NCBI GenBank assembly: GCA_025210235.1
Contig: JAOASG010000037.1
Span: 62,001-126,000 of the forward strand
Length of the DNA stretch: 64,000 nucleotides
DNA from: Vallitalea sp.
Lineage (GTDB): Bacteria; Bacillota; Clostridia; Lachnospirales; Vallitaleaceae
Reading direction: 5' to 3'
Part shown: one piece after another, positions 9,289 to 18,005 of the stretch
How the letters are laid out: each line of letters opens with the position of its first letter
How positions within the stretch are numbered: position 1 is the first letter of the stretch
Translations under genes and position numbers: made by a program
Notes under the pieces: generated by a model
Told to the model about the DNA's origin: nothing
What the model saw: the letters and a program-made list of their open reading frames with translations, nothing else
Databases searched by the model: none

Positions 9289-10158
9289 TTATTTATGGTA
9301 TTGTGCAGGATTAACATGCACAATAACATCTTCTATATTATCAAATTTCTTGAGAATATGTTTTATCTGTGCAGATATTGAATGCCCTTCATATACGGTC
9401 ATATTAGCATCAACAGATATTTTTACAATTAATATGAAGTTTAATCCTATTGGTTTGGAATTTATATCATCAATATGATCAAGTCCTTCTATTGAAGAAA
9501 TCTGATTTTCCATTTCTTTTTTTACTATTGAATCTATAGTAGTGTCCATTAAAACGGTGTATGATTGGGTAAATATTGATACGCCGGTATAAGCAATCCA
9601 TAAGGAAATCAAAATACCTACAACACTATCTACAAAATAAATATTATAATGCCCCAAAATAACACTTAATAAAGTTAAAGAAGTTAAGAATATATCATTT
9701 CTATGATCTTGAGCATTTGCTATTGCAAGTAAACTATTATATTTTCTCCCTATATTAATTGAATATATATAAAGTAGTATTTTTATGGTAATTGTAATTA
9801 AAGAAACGTAAATAAGCCAAGGTGAGAATTGGAATTTTTGTTTATTTATTAGAGAATCAATTGACATTCTAAAAATAGAAAATGCTACAATAAATAATGA
9901 GAAACTAATTATCATTGAAAATATATATTCTGCTTTTCCATGACCATAGGGATGATCATCATCTTTAGGAGTAGATGAGATTTTATTTCCTATAAAAGTT
10001 ATTGTTGAAGCAAAGACATCTCCTGAACTATTAAGACCATCTGCAATCATTGCTTGACTTCTAGTATAAATACCTACAATAAGCTTTATTACAAGTAATA
10101 ATATGTTACATAAAATGCCTAATAAAGCAACTAATTTTACCTTTTTATATTTCTGCAT
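9289..10158 (-). CDS. Cation diffusion facilitator, possible Mn2+ exporter
   Basis: Six membrane segments and a cytoplasmic C-terminal domain identify a CDF metal/proton antiporter of normal length (289 residues). The sequence shows HPYGHGKAE after TM2. The TM2 site reads N43-x3-D47 and the TM5 site D151-x3-D155. Zinc-type bacterial CDFs normally have DxxxD and HxxxD at these places, while the N/D plus DxxxD pattern is described for manganese CDFs such as MntE. Mn2+ (or Fe2+) export is therefore inferred. It converges on the iron importer operon; its start follows an AAAGGGTGG-like RBS. Confidence 0.85.
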   Translation of the reverse strand: MQKYKKVKLVALLGILCNILLLVIKLIVGIYTRSQAMIADGLNSSGDVFASTITFIGNKISSTPKDDDHPYGHGKAEYIFSMIISFSLFIVAFSIFRMSIDSLINKQKFQFSPWLIYVSLITITIKILLYIYSINIGRKYNSLLAIANAQDHRNDIFLTSLTLLSVILGHYNIYFVDSVVGILISLWIAYTGVSIFTQSYTVLMDTTIDSIVKKEMENQISSIEGLDHIDDINSKPIGLNFILIVKISVDANMTVYEGHSISAQIKHILKKFDNIEDVIVHVNPAQYHK

Positions 10159-10431
10159 AATAATACCACCCTTTAATTATCCTTCTCACTATAAATTTAA
10201 TTTAATTATATATTATTATAAATGTTATGTGCAAGATAATTCTTTATTTTTATGTAATTTTATTTATTTAATATTAGATGATTATTTTTATTTAACTAAT
10301 TATAATATAAAAAATAGGAACCTATGTATATAGTTCCTTTGAACTATTCAATTTATTTTACTTTATGTAATAATATAAGTAGAAATTAACTTAAAAAATA
10401 CAACGTATATACTAATTGGAGTGACATAATA
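10159..10431. other. Divergent intergenic region
   Basis: This AT-rich spacer separates the CDF gene from the HD-GYP gene. A weak hairpin AGGAAC (10316-10321) / GTTCCT (10333-10338) is visible. No convincing promoter or RNA gene was found. Confidence 0.35.
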
Positions 10432-11529
10432 ATGAGATTTGTACCAGTGAATATTTTAAGGGAAGGAATGTGTGTAGGGAAAAGTGTATATGATAGAAAC
10501 AATCAACTGTTGTTAGGAAAAGGAAGTTTGATTAGAGAATCATATATTAATAAATTGTTAGAAATGGGATATCAAGGTATATATATAGAAGATACAATTT
10601 CTTCTGATATCGAAGTTAAAGATATAATACATGATGAACTCAGAAGAAAGACTGTTAATATTATTAAAGATGTATTTGTTGAAACTAACCATAATAACAA
10701 TGATTTTTCAAATTATTTAATTGAGACTAAATTATTAATGACACAGATTGTTGAGGAACTGCTAGAAAACAGAGATACAATAGTTAATTTAATTGATTTA
10801 AAAATATTTGATGATTATACTTTTTATCATAGTGTTAATGTTGCAGTTCTATCTATATTATTAGGAACTACTCTTGAGTTAAACAAAGAACAATTATATA
10901 ACTTAGGACTTGGTGCAATACTTCATGATATTGGGAAGATGTTTATAGATAATAGTATTCTTAATAAAAAAGGAAAGTTAACTGACGAAGAATTTTTTGA
11001 AATTCAAAAACATCCTCAGTATGGATATAAGTATTTGAAAGAAACATTTCAAATACCGTTATCGTCATATGTAGCTGTTTTACAGCACCATGAAAAGTAT
11101 AATGGAACGGGATATCCTAATCGTATTTCCAAAGATAAAATCTCATTATTTGCACAAATAATAAGTATAGCAGATGTTTATGATGCATTAACTTCTAACA
11201 GACCATATAGAAAAGCATTACTTCCGTCAGAGGCTATAGAGTATATTATGGGTAATGGAGGAGTGATGTTTGATATCAAGTTAGTTAAAAGATTTATAAG
11301 TAAAATAGCTCCATATCCAGTTGGTACAGGGGTAGAACTTAGTAATAAATATAAAGGATTTGTAGTAGAAAATTATGAAGATGCTATACTTAGACCAAGA
11401 ATAAAAGTTGTTTTAGATGATAATAATAAAGAAATTAATGGGGTATATTTTAATTTAAGAAATGAAAAAAGTTTAAGAAATGTTACAATAGTATCTAATA
11501 ATTTAAGTTTAACACCACAATTATGTTAG
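10432..11529 (+). CDS. HD-GYP domain cyclic-di-GMP phosphodiesterase
   Basis: Residues about 1-60 form a small N-terminal domain common in HD-GYP proteins (VPVNILREGMCVGKSVYDRNN). Residues about 110-300 hold the HD-GYP domain: HSVNVA, HDIGK, the HP...GY segment, HHE and GTGYPNRI. All metal and GYP-type residues are present except that the motif reads GTGYP, which is usual in Firmicutes. The known activity of the family is hydrolysis of c-di-GMP to GMP. No membrane segment or receiver domain is seen. The ATG follows GGAGTGA. It appears to be a single gene. Confidence 0.88.
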   Translation: MRFVPVNILREGMCVGKSVYDRNNQLLLGKGSLIRESYINKLLEMGYQGIYIEDTISSDIEVKDIIHDELRRKTVNIIKDVFVETNHNNNDFSNYLIETKLLMTQIVEELLENRDTIVNLIDLKIFDDYTFYHSVNVAVLSILLGTTLELNKEQLYNLGLGAILHDIGKMFIDNSILNKKGKLTDEEFFEIQKHPQYGYKYLKETFQIPLSSYVAVLQHHEKYNGTGYPNRISKDKISLFAQIISIADVYDALTSNRPYRKALLPSEAIEYIMGNGGVMFDIKLVKRFISKIAPYPVGTGVELSNKYKGFVVENYEDAILRPRIKVVLDDNNKEINGVYFNLRNEKSLRNVTIVSNNLSLTPQLC

Positions 11530-11590
11530 AGAAGTTAACACAAAATTTATAATTTAATTAAATAAAAATATTGTTATTTATAACGAATTG

Positions 11591-11630
11591 AACATATGCT
11601 AAGAAGTAAGGTTACTTCTTAGCATATGTT
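11591..11630. terminator. Long hairpin between convergent genes, probable bidirectional terminator
   Basis: Perfect 19-base arms AACATATGCTAAGAAGTAA (11591-11609) and their complement (11612-11630) are separated by only two bases. It lies between the ends of the HD-GYP gene and the convergent phosphofructokinase gene. The flanking T runs are weak, so a role as an mRNA 3'-end stabiliser is also possible. Confidence 0.55.
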
Positions 11631-11669
11631 AGCTAATTAAATTTCTTTAAACTGAATAAGCACTAAAAA

Positions 11670-12902
11670 CTAAGAAAATAAGTGGTTTATATTAATATAA
11701 TTAGGCAATCCTTCTTTATATTCAATATTTGGCTCTCCATAAATTAAAGGTTTTATATATTCTAATAATGGAGCGGTGATATCGTTTTTATCTTTACTAA
11801 TCCATTCACCTGGGATACGTTTTTCTTTATTAGCTACTTTTTCTATATCGACGTGAGTTATTTCATATTCATAGGAATTATTATTCTTTCTTATAATAGA
11901 TACCATTTTTCCGGTATAACCCTCAAGAGCATATTCTACAGCTTTTTTTCCTACTAATGTTGATTCTGTAACATCTGTTAAAGAAGCTATATGCATTGCA
12001 CTTCTTTGTAAAACATTAAGTTCAATAGAACGTACTTTGCAATTTAACTCGTTGCATACAATGTCCTCTAATGTTTTGCCTGTTCCACTTAGTTTTGCAT
12101 GGCCAAATTTATCATTAGTTGAATTTTGGCAAGCACAAATATAATTACCATTCTTATCTTTGATACCTTCAGATACAGCTACAACTATATTTCGTTTCTT
12201 TTTTTGTAGTTGTTTTAAGTTTTCTATAAATTCGGCTATTGAAAAGGGTACTTCCGGAAGATAAATTAAATCTGGAGATGAATTGTTTTTATTACGAGCA
12301 AGTGCAGAAGAGGCAGTTAACCAACCAGCATTTCTTCCCATTATTTCAACAATGGTTACGCTAGGTATATCATAGATATAAGTATCATAAGAAATTTCTA
12401 ACAATGTTGTTGCAACAAATTTTGCTGCTGAACCAAAACCTGGAGTATGGTCTGTTCCGTATAAATCATTATCAATAGTTTTAGGTATACCTATAATCTT
12501 AACATCTTGTTTATATGCTTTTGCATATTGTGATAATTTTAAGACTGTATCCATAGAGTCATTACCACCAATATAAAAAAAGTACTTAATATCATTTTGC
12601 TTAAAAATATCAAAGATTAGTTTATATTGTTCGTTATCGTCTTCAATATTTGGTAATTTGTATCTACAAGAACCTAAAAACATTGACGGCGTTAATTTTA
12701 GTCTTTCTAATTTTTCTTTAGAATCTTTAAAAATAGAACTCAAGTTAATTAAATTATTATTTAATACTCCTTGAATACCATTAATAGACCCATATACTGT
12801 ATTTATTGCAGAACTTTCTATTGAGGAAGATATAACACCACTTAAAGAAGCATTTATTACGGATGTTGGTCCTCCGGATTGTGCTATAAGACAATTCGAC
12901 AT
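11670..12902 (-). CDS. pfp: 6-phosphofructokinase, PPi-dependent type
   Basis: This is a glycolytic enzyme phosphorylating fructose 6-phosphate, 410 residues long. GGNDS (112-116) and PKTIDND (140-146) are the active-site segments. At the two positions that set the phosphoryl donor the protein has Asp115 and Lys141, where ATP enzymes have Gly and Gly. These are the established markers of pyrophosphate dependence, so PPi use is inferred. MGRNAGW lies near residue 190. The ATG follows AAAGGAG. It is a single gene behind its own promoter, transcribed away from the 6S RNA gene. Confidence 0.88.
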   Translation of the reverse strand: MSNCLIAQSGGPTSVINASLSGVISSSIESSAINTVYGSINGIQGVLNNNLINLSSIFKDSKEKLERLKLTPSMFLGSCRYKLPNIEDDNEQYKLIFDIFKQNDIKYFFYIGGNDSMDTVLKLSQYAKAYKQDVKIIGIPKTIDNDLYGTDHTPGFGSAAKFVATTLLEISYDTYIYDIPSVTIVEIMGRNAGWLTASSALARNKNNSSPDLIYLPEVPFSIAEFIENLKQLQKKKRNIVVAVSEGIKDKNGNYICACQNSTNDKFGHAKLSGTGKTLEDIVCNELNCKVRSIELNVLQRSAMHIASLTDVTESTLVGKKAVEYALEGYTGKMVSIIRKNNNSYEYEITHVDIEKVANKEKRIPGEWISKDKNDITAPLLEYIKPLIYGEPNIEYKEGLPNYININHLFS

Positions 12903-12964
12903 TTTTAAAACTCCTTTTTTAGTTTAAACAATTTAATAATATAAAATTAATCCTACAAGAAATA

Positions 12965-12993
12965 ATAATACAATAAATTGAACAAAAAATCAA
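12965..12993 (-). promoter_or_regulatory. Promoter of the phosphofructokinase gene
   Basis: On the minus strand, TTGATT (12993-12988), a 17-base spacer and TATTAT (12970-12965), about 60 bases before the start codon. Confidence 0.5.
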
Positions 12994-13182
12994 TTCATAA
13001 TGTTAATGTTCATGTTGTTTATAGGGAAAATTTGATTGAATAGACTAATAAACTATGCATATAATAATAGCGTGACATAAAATATAATTTATGTGATTTA
13101 TAAGACTAACACATGAAATAATAAATATAGTATGATTTGAATTTAAGATAATAAAATGGTATAAATATCTATCGTGTTTATG

Positions 13183-13211
13183 TTGCAAAATTTCTCGATA
13201 TATAGTATAAT
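13183..13211 (+). promoter_or_regulatory. Promoter of the 6S RNA gene
   Basis: TTGCAA (13183-13188), 17 bases, and a consensus TATAAT (13206-13211). Transcription would begin near 13218. The roughly 190 bases before it hold no gene or other clear signal. Confidence 0.7.
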
Positions 13212-13217
13212 GTAGTC

Positions 13218-13425
13218 ACAACAAAGTTAGTAATTTCCTGGGATGTACGAGAATCCTGCTATTTTGAACCTACATTAGTAATTCGGGAGTTCTACATCTC
13301 ATAATGGATGTCATGCCTCCATTTTTGCAGGGGAAGACAAAAGTTATGATGCGGACACCCACCTAACGTGAGTTAGGGATCAAAATTCAGGAAACGGCAT
13401 ATCCGGGTATACATATTTAAGAATT
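13218..13425 (+). ncRNA. ssrS: 6S RNA
   Basis: This roughly 200-nt RNA would bind and sequester sigma-A RNA polymerase by mimicking an open promoter. The 5' segment TTTCCTGGGATGT and the 3' segment CAGGAAACGGCATATCCGGG can form the terminal stem, with TTTCCTG/CAGGAAA perfectly paired. This is equivalent to the GAGATGT/GGCATCTC stem of E. coli 6S. Inside are the Firmicutes 6S-like blocks TTGAACCTACATTAG, CATGCCTCC, GGGAAGACA and GCGGACACCCACCTA. A consensus promoter precedes it and an intrinsic terminator follows. The identification is by pattern memory; a covariance search against Rfam RF00013 would decide it. Confidence 0.8.
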
Positions 13426-13454
13426 AGTTACTATTTCACATAGTAGCTTTTTTT
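13426..13454 (+). terminator. Terminator of 6S RNA
   Basis: The stem AGTTACTAT / ATAGTAGCT (two G-T pairs) with a five-base loop is followed by seven T. An R1 repeat begins at the next base. Confidence 0.8.
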
Positions 13455-13526
13455 GTGTTATATAATTGATTTTATGCTGACCTACCGCTTCGTAGCGTAA
13501 GGCAAGCAAAATCAATTATATAACAC
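13455..13526 (-). repeat. R1 palindromic element, copy a
   Basis: A 72-bp element has perfect 19-bp inverted ends (GTGTTATATAATTGATTTT and complement) around a GC-richer core with GCTTCGTAGC. Its reverse complement matches copy b at 32.36 kb nearly throughout, so it is listed on the minus strand. It fills the gap between the 6S terminator and the end of the convergent hydrolase gene, stopping three bases short of the stop codon. Confidence 0.8.
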
Positions 13527-13529
13527 TCT

Positions 13530-14180
13530 TTAATTTAATCTTTCTTTTAGTACTCCTTGAAAATTAATAAGTTTAGTAAATTCCGCAAAAACTGTATCAA
13601 ATAATAAATCATATCCTTTTTCGTTTAAATGAATACCATCAGCTGCTAGTAGATCAATATAATTTTCTTGGTTTAACATTTTATCATAAAAATTAATAAG
13701 CGGACAGTTATAATATTTAGATAAAGTTATAATTATATGTACGTATTGGCGTAAATAAGAATTATTAAGTAATGGTTTTGATATATTTTCATTAACTGGA
13801 GGAGGGGTGACCATAATTGGAATAGGAACACAATTGTTTAAACCTGTTCTATTATTATGATTAATAATCTTTTCAATAATAATTTTTAAATTGCTTTCAA
13901 ATTCTTCCAACGATCTGTGTTTGTTATTATTAGCACAATCATTTGTACCATATTGAACAAAAACTAGATTAGGTTGATGAACTAACACAGAAGATTCTAG
14001 TGACTTTATAGATTCTCTAGTTGTAATTGCATTCTTACTAGAATTAATAATATTCCAATATATAGATGGATAATAACTAGGCACATATTTTTCTAGTCTA
14101 GTTATATAACTATTAGCCTTACCAACGCCAAAACCATTTGTAATACTATCTCCCAATCCAACAATTGTTGTTTTAATCAT
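13530..14180 (-). CDS. SGNH/GDSL-type hydrolase
   Basis: This predicted esterase or lipase-fold hydrolase has 216 residues. Block I is GLGDSITNG with the nucleophilic Ser near residue 10. Block III is YGTNDCANN, and block V GIHLNEKGY supplies the catalytic Asp/His pair. No signal peptide is visible, so it should be cytoplasmic. The start at 14180 has GGAGGTAAT just upstream; a longer frame to 14225 adds 15 residues without an RBS. The natural substrate is unknown: family members cleave acyl, acetyl or lysophospholipid esters. Confidence 0.8.
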   Translation of the reverse strand: MIKTTIVGLGDSITNGFGVGKANSYITRLEKYVPSYYPSIYWNIINSSKNAITTRESIKSLESSVLVHQPNLVFVQYGTNDCANNNKHRSLEEFESNLKIIIEKIINHNNRTGLNNCVPIPIMVTPPPVNENISKPLLNNSYLRQYVHIIITLSKYYNCPLINFYDKMLNQENYIDLLAADGIHLNEKGYDLLFDTVFAEFTKLINFQGVLKERLN

Positions 14181-14403
14181 AAGATTACCTCCAGTTTGTA
14201 TTTGCATAATAAAATTATCCCACAAAAAGTAAAAATGACTATAATTCTATACAAGATATAGTAATGCAAAAAGAATTAATTACTTAATATTGTATAGAAA
14301 GTCATACTAAATTAATTATGGATTAAGCATATTTACTTTACATTATATAATAATACAAAATACCAATAATTCCAATAGATTTTAGAAAAAAAATTTATGC
14401 TCA

Positions 14404-15681
14404 CTAATTTTTTATACTCTGTATTAAATCAAAAAAACCAGGAAAAGAGATATTAATACAATTACTATTATTTATTTTTGTCTCTCCTGTGGCTACAAGG
14501 CCTGCAATCGCTAAAGACATAGCAACTCTATGGTCATCATAACTCATAACTTTTGACCCTATTATATTAGGCGAATTAGATATTATCATACCATCATCAG
14601 TTGATGTAATGTTAACATTCATTTTTTTTAATTCGGATACCATTGTTTCAATTCTATTAGATTCTTTTACTTTTAATTCAGCAGCATCCTTAATTATTGT
14701 TTTACCTTCAGCACAACTTGCGGCAACTGCTATAATAGGTATTTCGTCAATTAATGAAGGTATTAATTCTTTATCAACAATAGTTCCATGTAATTTACTT
14801 GATTTAACATAAATATCAGCAACTAATTCCCCATTATAATCTCTTTTATTAAGTAATTCAATATTACCGTTCATATTTTTTAATACTCGAATTATACCAT
14901 CCCTTGTGGGGTTAATACCAACATTTTCAATAATTAGTTCAGAACCTTTTGTAATTAAACCAGCAACAATAAAAAAAGCGGCAGAAGAAATATCTCCAGG
15001 TATAGTTACATCTCTAGCGTATAATTCATTTACAGGATTACAAATGATAGTTGTATCATTAGTTGTAATATTACCACCAAAATTATCTAACATTATTTCT
15101 GTATGATTTCTTGATAAAACAGGTTCAACTATTTTAGTTTCTCCGTTAGTATATAAGCTTGCAAGAAGTATACATGATTTTACTTGGGCACTTGCTATTT
15201 GTGAATAATAAGTCATGTTGTTAAGTTTTGACCCTGTTATTTTTAAAGGAGCTTTATCATTTTTATTAACAGAAACAATATTAGCCCCCATTTTAGTTAA
15301 AGGTTCAAGAATTCTTTTCATAGGCCTTTTTAATATAGAATCATCACCAGTTAATACACAATCAAAATTTTGTGGGGCTAATATACCAGACATTAGTCTT
15401 AGAGTAGTTCCGCTATTACCTACATATAGATCTTGTTCAGGCTTTTTAAGACCATATAATCCTTTTCCCTCAACTATAACTAATGTTTTATTAATAGTGA
15501 TTTCTATTCCCATTTGTCTAAAACAACGAATAGTACTTAAACAATCTTCGCCCATTAAAAAGCCTGTTATTTTGGTAGTTCCTTTTGCAAGAGCACCGAA
15601 CATAATTGCTCTATGTGAGATTGATTTATCTCCTGGGATATTAATTTTACCTTTTAAACTATTAACTGGTTGTATTATCAT
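14404..15681 (-). CDS. aroA: 3-phosphoshikimate 1-carboxyvinyltransferase (EPSP synthase)
   Basis: This shikimate pathway enzyme joins PEP to shikimate 3-phosphate. The 425-residue length is typical. It shows GDKSISHRA near residue 18, the GNSGTTLRLMSG loop, RPM.RI..L..MGA, PGDISSAAFF, the catalytic SLIDEIPI and KVKESNRI, and DDHRVAMSLA near the end. The ATG follows TAGGAGGCAAT. It is the last gene of the hisC-aroF-tyrA-aroA operon, separated from tyrA by an R3 element of about 160 bp whose hairpin could reduce its expression. Confidence 0.95.
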   Translation of the reverse strand: MIIQPVNSLKGKINIPGDKSISHRAIMFGALAKGTTKITGFLMGEDCLSTIRCFRQMGIEITINKTLVIVEGKGLYGLKKPEQDLYVGNSGTTLRLMSGILAPQNFDCVLTGDDSILKRPMKRILEPLTKMGANIVSVNKNDKAPLKITGSKLNNMTYYSQIASAQVKSCILLASLYTNGETKIVEPVLSRNHTEIMLDNFGGNITTNDTTIICNPVNELYARDVTIPGDISSAAFFIVAGLITKGSELIIENVGINPTRDGIIRVLKNMNGNIELLNKRDYNGELVADIYVKSSKLHGTIVDKELIPSLIDEIPIIAVAASCAEGKTIIKDAAELKVKESNRIETMVSELKKMNVNITSTDDGMIISNSPNIIGSKVMSYDDHRVAMSLAIAGLVATGETKINNSNCINISFPGFFDLIQSIKN

Positions 15682-15707
15682 TATTGCCTCCTAATGTTAT
15701 AAGTAGT

Positions 15708-15867
15708 TAACTCAAACTTCGCACTTTGACTTTAAGTTCAGCAAAATAAAGGCTTATGAGTTATCATCAACAATAAAAAATAGTAGGATCATCTGTATTT
15801 TTATTGTTGATGAAATCCTTATTTTAGTTTGCTTTACAGAAATTTATGAAGTGCGAAGTTTGAGTAA
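15708..15867. repeat. R3 palindromic element, copy a
   Basis: The terminal inverted repeat ACTCAAACTTCGCACTT (15710-15726) pairs perfectly with 15849-15865. A second inner hairpin has 15-base arms CATCAACAATAAAAA (15765-15779) and 15798-15812. The right end abuts the tyrA stop codon (15868-15870). The core is 156 bp, nearly the same as copy b at 58.07 kb, which shares the ACTCAA ends but little of the interior. Confidence 0.7.
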
Positions 15868-16962
15868 TTAAATGTAAACTTTGTAATTCATATGTGATAA
15901 GATATCAATACTTCTGTTTTGACTTTCTAAATCATAAAAAACAATTTCTAAAACTCCTTGTTGGTGTTCTCGATTATTATTAATACCAATATTTTTAATA
16001 TTTATATTATTATTGCTTAACAATGTTGAGATTTCAGCTATAATACCTGGCTTGTCAATAACATCAACAGTTATTTTATACGATTTTATTAAAAAACCAG
16101 CGTTTTTATCAGAAAAAGTGTTTCGATATTCTCTAGCTGAATCAAAAAAAGAAAATATATCTTTAGTATTATTATTAAGTATATCCATTTTCATAGAAGA
16201 AAGTTCTTTTATAAATTCATCTATAACTTTAACTATTTGTATATTATTTGTCAAACATATTTGTTGCCACATTTCGGGAGATGATGATGCAATCCTAGTA
16301 ATATCTTTAAATCCTCCCGCTGCTAAAGTATGCATATGTTTCTTTGATGTATCTAAGTTTTTTACTATTTTAACTAGTGTAGAAGCTATAATATGTGGAA
16401 CGTGACTTATTGTAGCAGTAATAAAATCATGCTCATAAGGATCAAGGATAATTGGTAATGCTCCGATACTAGAAATAAGCGTTTTTAATAAAAAAATATT
16501 TTTACTTGGTGTGGAAGGCATGGGAGTTAGTATATAATATGCATTTTCAAATAAGTGATATTTGGAAGCATTAAGGCCGCTTTTTTCCGAGCCTGTCATA
16601 GGGTGCCCACCAATAAAATTCTTATCACATTTTGATTCAATAACTGAATTAATAATTTTTTCTTTTGTACTTCCTACATCTGTTATTATACAGTCTTCAT
16701 TAATAATAGGTATTAGTAAATTTAAAGCTTCAATATTATTATTAACAGGTGCACATAAAAAAATTATTTGACAATCATGAAAATTATTATTAATTTCTGT
16801 AGTGTATAAATCAATATCACCATTTTCTAAAGCAGTTATTAAAGAGATTTTATCAATATCATATGCAATTATTTTACAAGTCTTGTATTTGTGTTTTATA
16901 GCTTTTGCTAATGAGCCGCCTATTAGACCTAGCCCAATAAAGCCAATTTTATTTATATCCAT
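15868..16962 (-). CDS. tyrA: Prephenate dehydrogenase with C-terminal ACT domain
   Basis: This NAD(P)-dependent enzyme converts prephenate to 4-hydroxyphenylpyruvate in tyrosine synthesis. The Rossmann motif GLGLIGGS lies at residues 8-15, IIFLCAPV near 70, and GGHPMTGSEKSG with the substrate-binding His near 130. The last 70 residues (YKITVDVIDKPGIIAEISTLLSNNNINI) form an ACT domain, the usual site of tyrosine feedback. The start codon overlaps the aroF stop by one base. The protein ends in the conserved IVFYDLESQNRSIDIL pattern; the stop codon sits at the edge of an R3 element. Confidence 0.93.
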   Translation of the reverse strand: MDINKIGFIGLGLIGGSLAKAIKHKYKTCKIIAYDIDKISLITALENGDIDLYTTEINNNFHDCQIIFLCAPVNNNIEALNLLIPIINEDCIITDVGSTKEKIINSVIESKCDKNFIGGHPMTGSEKSGLNASKYHLFENAYYILTPMPSTPSKNIFLLKTLISSIGALPIILDPYEHDFITATISHVPHIIASTLVKIVKNLDTSKKHMHTLAAGGFKDITRIASSSPEMWQQICLTNNIQIVKVIDEFIKELSSMKMDILNNNTKDIFSFFDSAREYRNTFSDKNAGFLIKSYKITVDVIDKPGIIAEISTLLSNNNINIKNIGINNNREHQQGVLEIVFYDLESQNRSIDILSHMNYKVYI

Positions 16963-17975
16963 TATAGGTTTTTCCCAACAAGCTTAGAAAATGGTCGTAA
17001 TTCGTTGCATAGTTTATCAAATTCATCTGGTGGAAGAGATTGTGGGCCATCAGATAGTGCTACAGATGGATTTGGATGAACTTCAATCATAAGACCATCA
17101 GCACCTACGGCTATTGAAGCCTTTGATAAAGGATTTACATATGCTCTTTTACCTGTTGCATGGCATGGATCAACAATAACAGGTAGATGACTTTTTTGCT
17201 TGATTATAGGTATTGCACTAATATCAAGGGTATTTCTTGTCGCTGTTTCAAATGTTCGAATACCTCTTTCACATAGAACTACATTTTCGTTACCTTCACT
17301 CATAATATATTCAGCTGCATTTAACCATTCATCAATAGTTGCTGATAAACCTCTTTTTAATAATACAGGTGTTTTAGTTTTTCCGATTTCTTTTAATAAA
17401 TAAAAATTTTGCATATTTCTGGCGCCAATTTGAAACATATCAACATATTTATATGCTGTTTCAACTGATTGAAGACTTATAACTTCGCATACAATAGGAA
17501 GTCCTGTTTCTTCGCGAGCAGTTGCCATATATTTTAGACCTTCTTCTTCTAATCCTTGGAAAGAATATGGTGATGTACGAGGTTTATAAGCACCGCCTCT
17601 TAACATTGTTGCACCAGATTTCTTTATTGCATGTGCAGTTTCAATTATTTGTTTTTCACTTTCAATAGCACATGGACCTGCCATTATAGTAAATTGGTCA
17701 CCACCTATTACTACATCTCTAACTTTAACAGTTGATGAAGTAGTATGGAATTTCTTATTAGCTAGTTTATAGCTTTCTGTTACTGGGACAATTTTCTCTA
17801 CTCCACCTAATAATTCAATATTACATTTTGATAATTTGGATTTATCACCAACAACACCAATAATAGTAACTTGGTCACCACAAGATAAATGGGTTTTAAG
17901 CCCATGATTTTCTACTAAAGAAATAACATTATTAATTTGTTGTTTATTTACATCAGGTTTCATTACAATAATCAT
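16962..17975 (-). CDS. aroF: 3-deoxy-7-phosphoheptulonate synthase (DAHP synthase)
   Basis: This first enzyme of the shikimate pathway condenses PEP and erythrose 4-phosphate. Residues 1-70 form the N-terminal ferredoxin-like regulatory domain ([17 protein letters not shown]). The barrel carries [23 protein letters not shown], the LLKRG strand, [10 protein letters not shown] and the metal-binding DPCHATGKR. The 337-residue length and layout match the Thermotoga-type enzyme, in which the N-terminal domain gives Tyr/Phe feedback. It is the second gene of the operon, about 30 bases after hisC and overlapping tyrA. Confidence 0.93.
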   Translation of the reverse strand: MIIVMKPDVNKQQINNVISLVENHGLKTHLSCGDQVTIIGVVGDKSKLSKCNIELLGGVEKIVPVTESYKLANKKFHTTSSTVKVRDVVIGGDQFTIMAGPCAIESEKQIIETAHAIKKSGATMLRGGAYKPRTSPYSFQGLEEEGLKYMATAREETGLPIVCEVISLQSVETAYKYVDMFQIGARNMQNFYLLKEIGKTKTPVLLKRGLSATIDEWLNAAEYIMSEGNENVVLCERGIRTFETATRNTLDISAIPIIKQKSHLPVIVDPCHATGKRAYVNPLSKASIAVGADGLMIEVHPNPSVALSDGPQSLPPDEFDKLCNELRPFSKLVGKNL

Positions 17976-18005
17976 TATTTATACCTCCTTAATTAACTTC
18001 GATAA

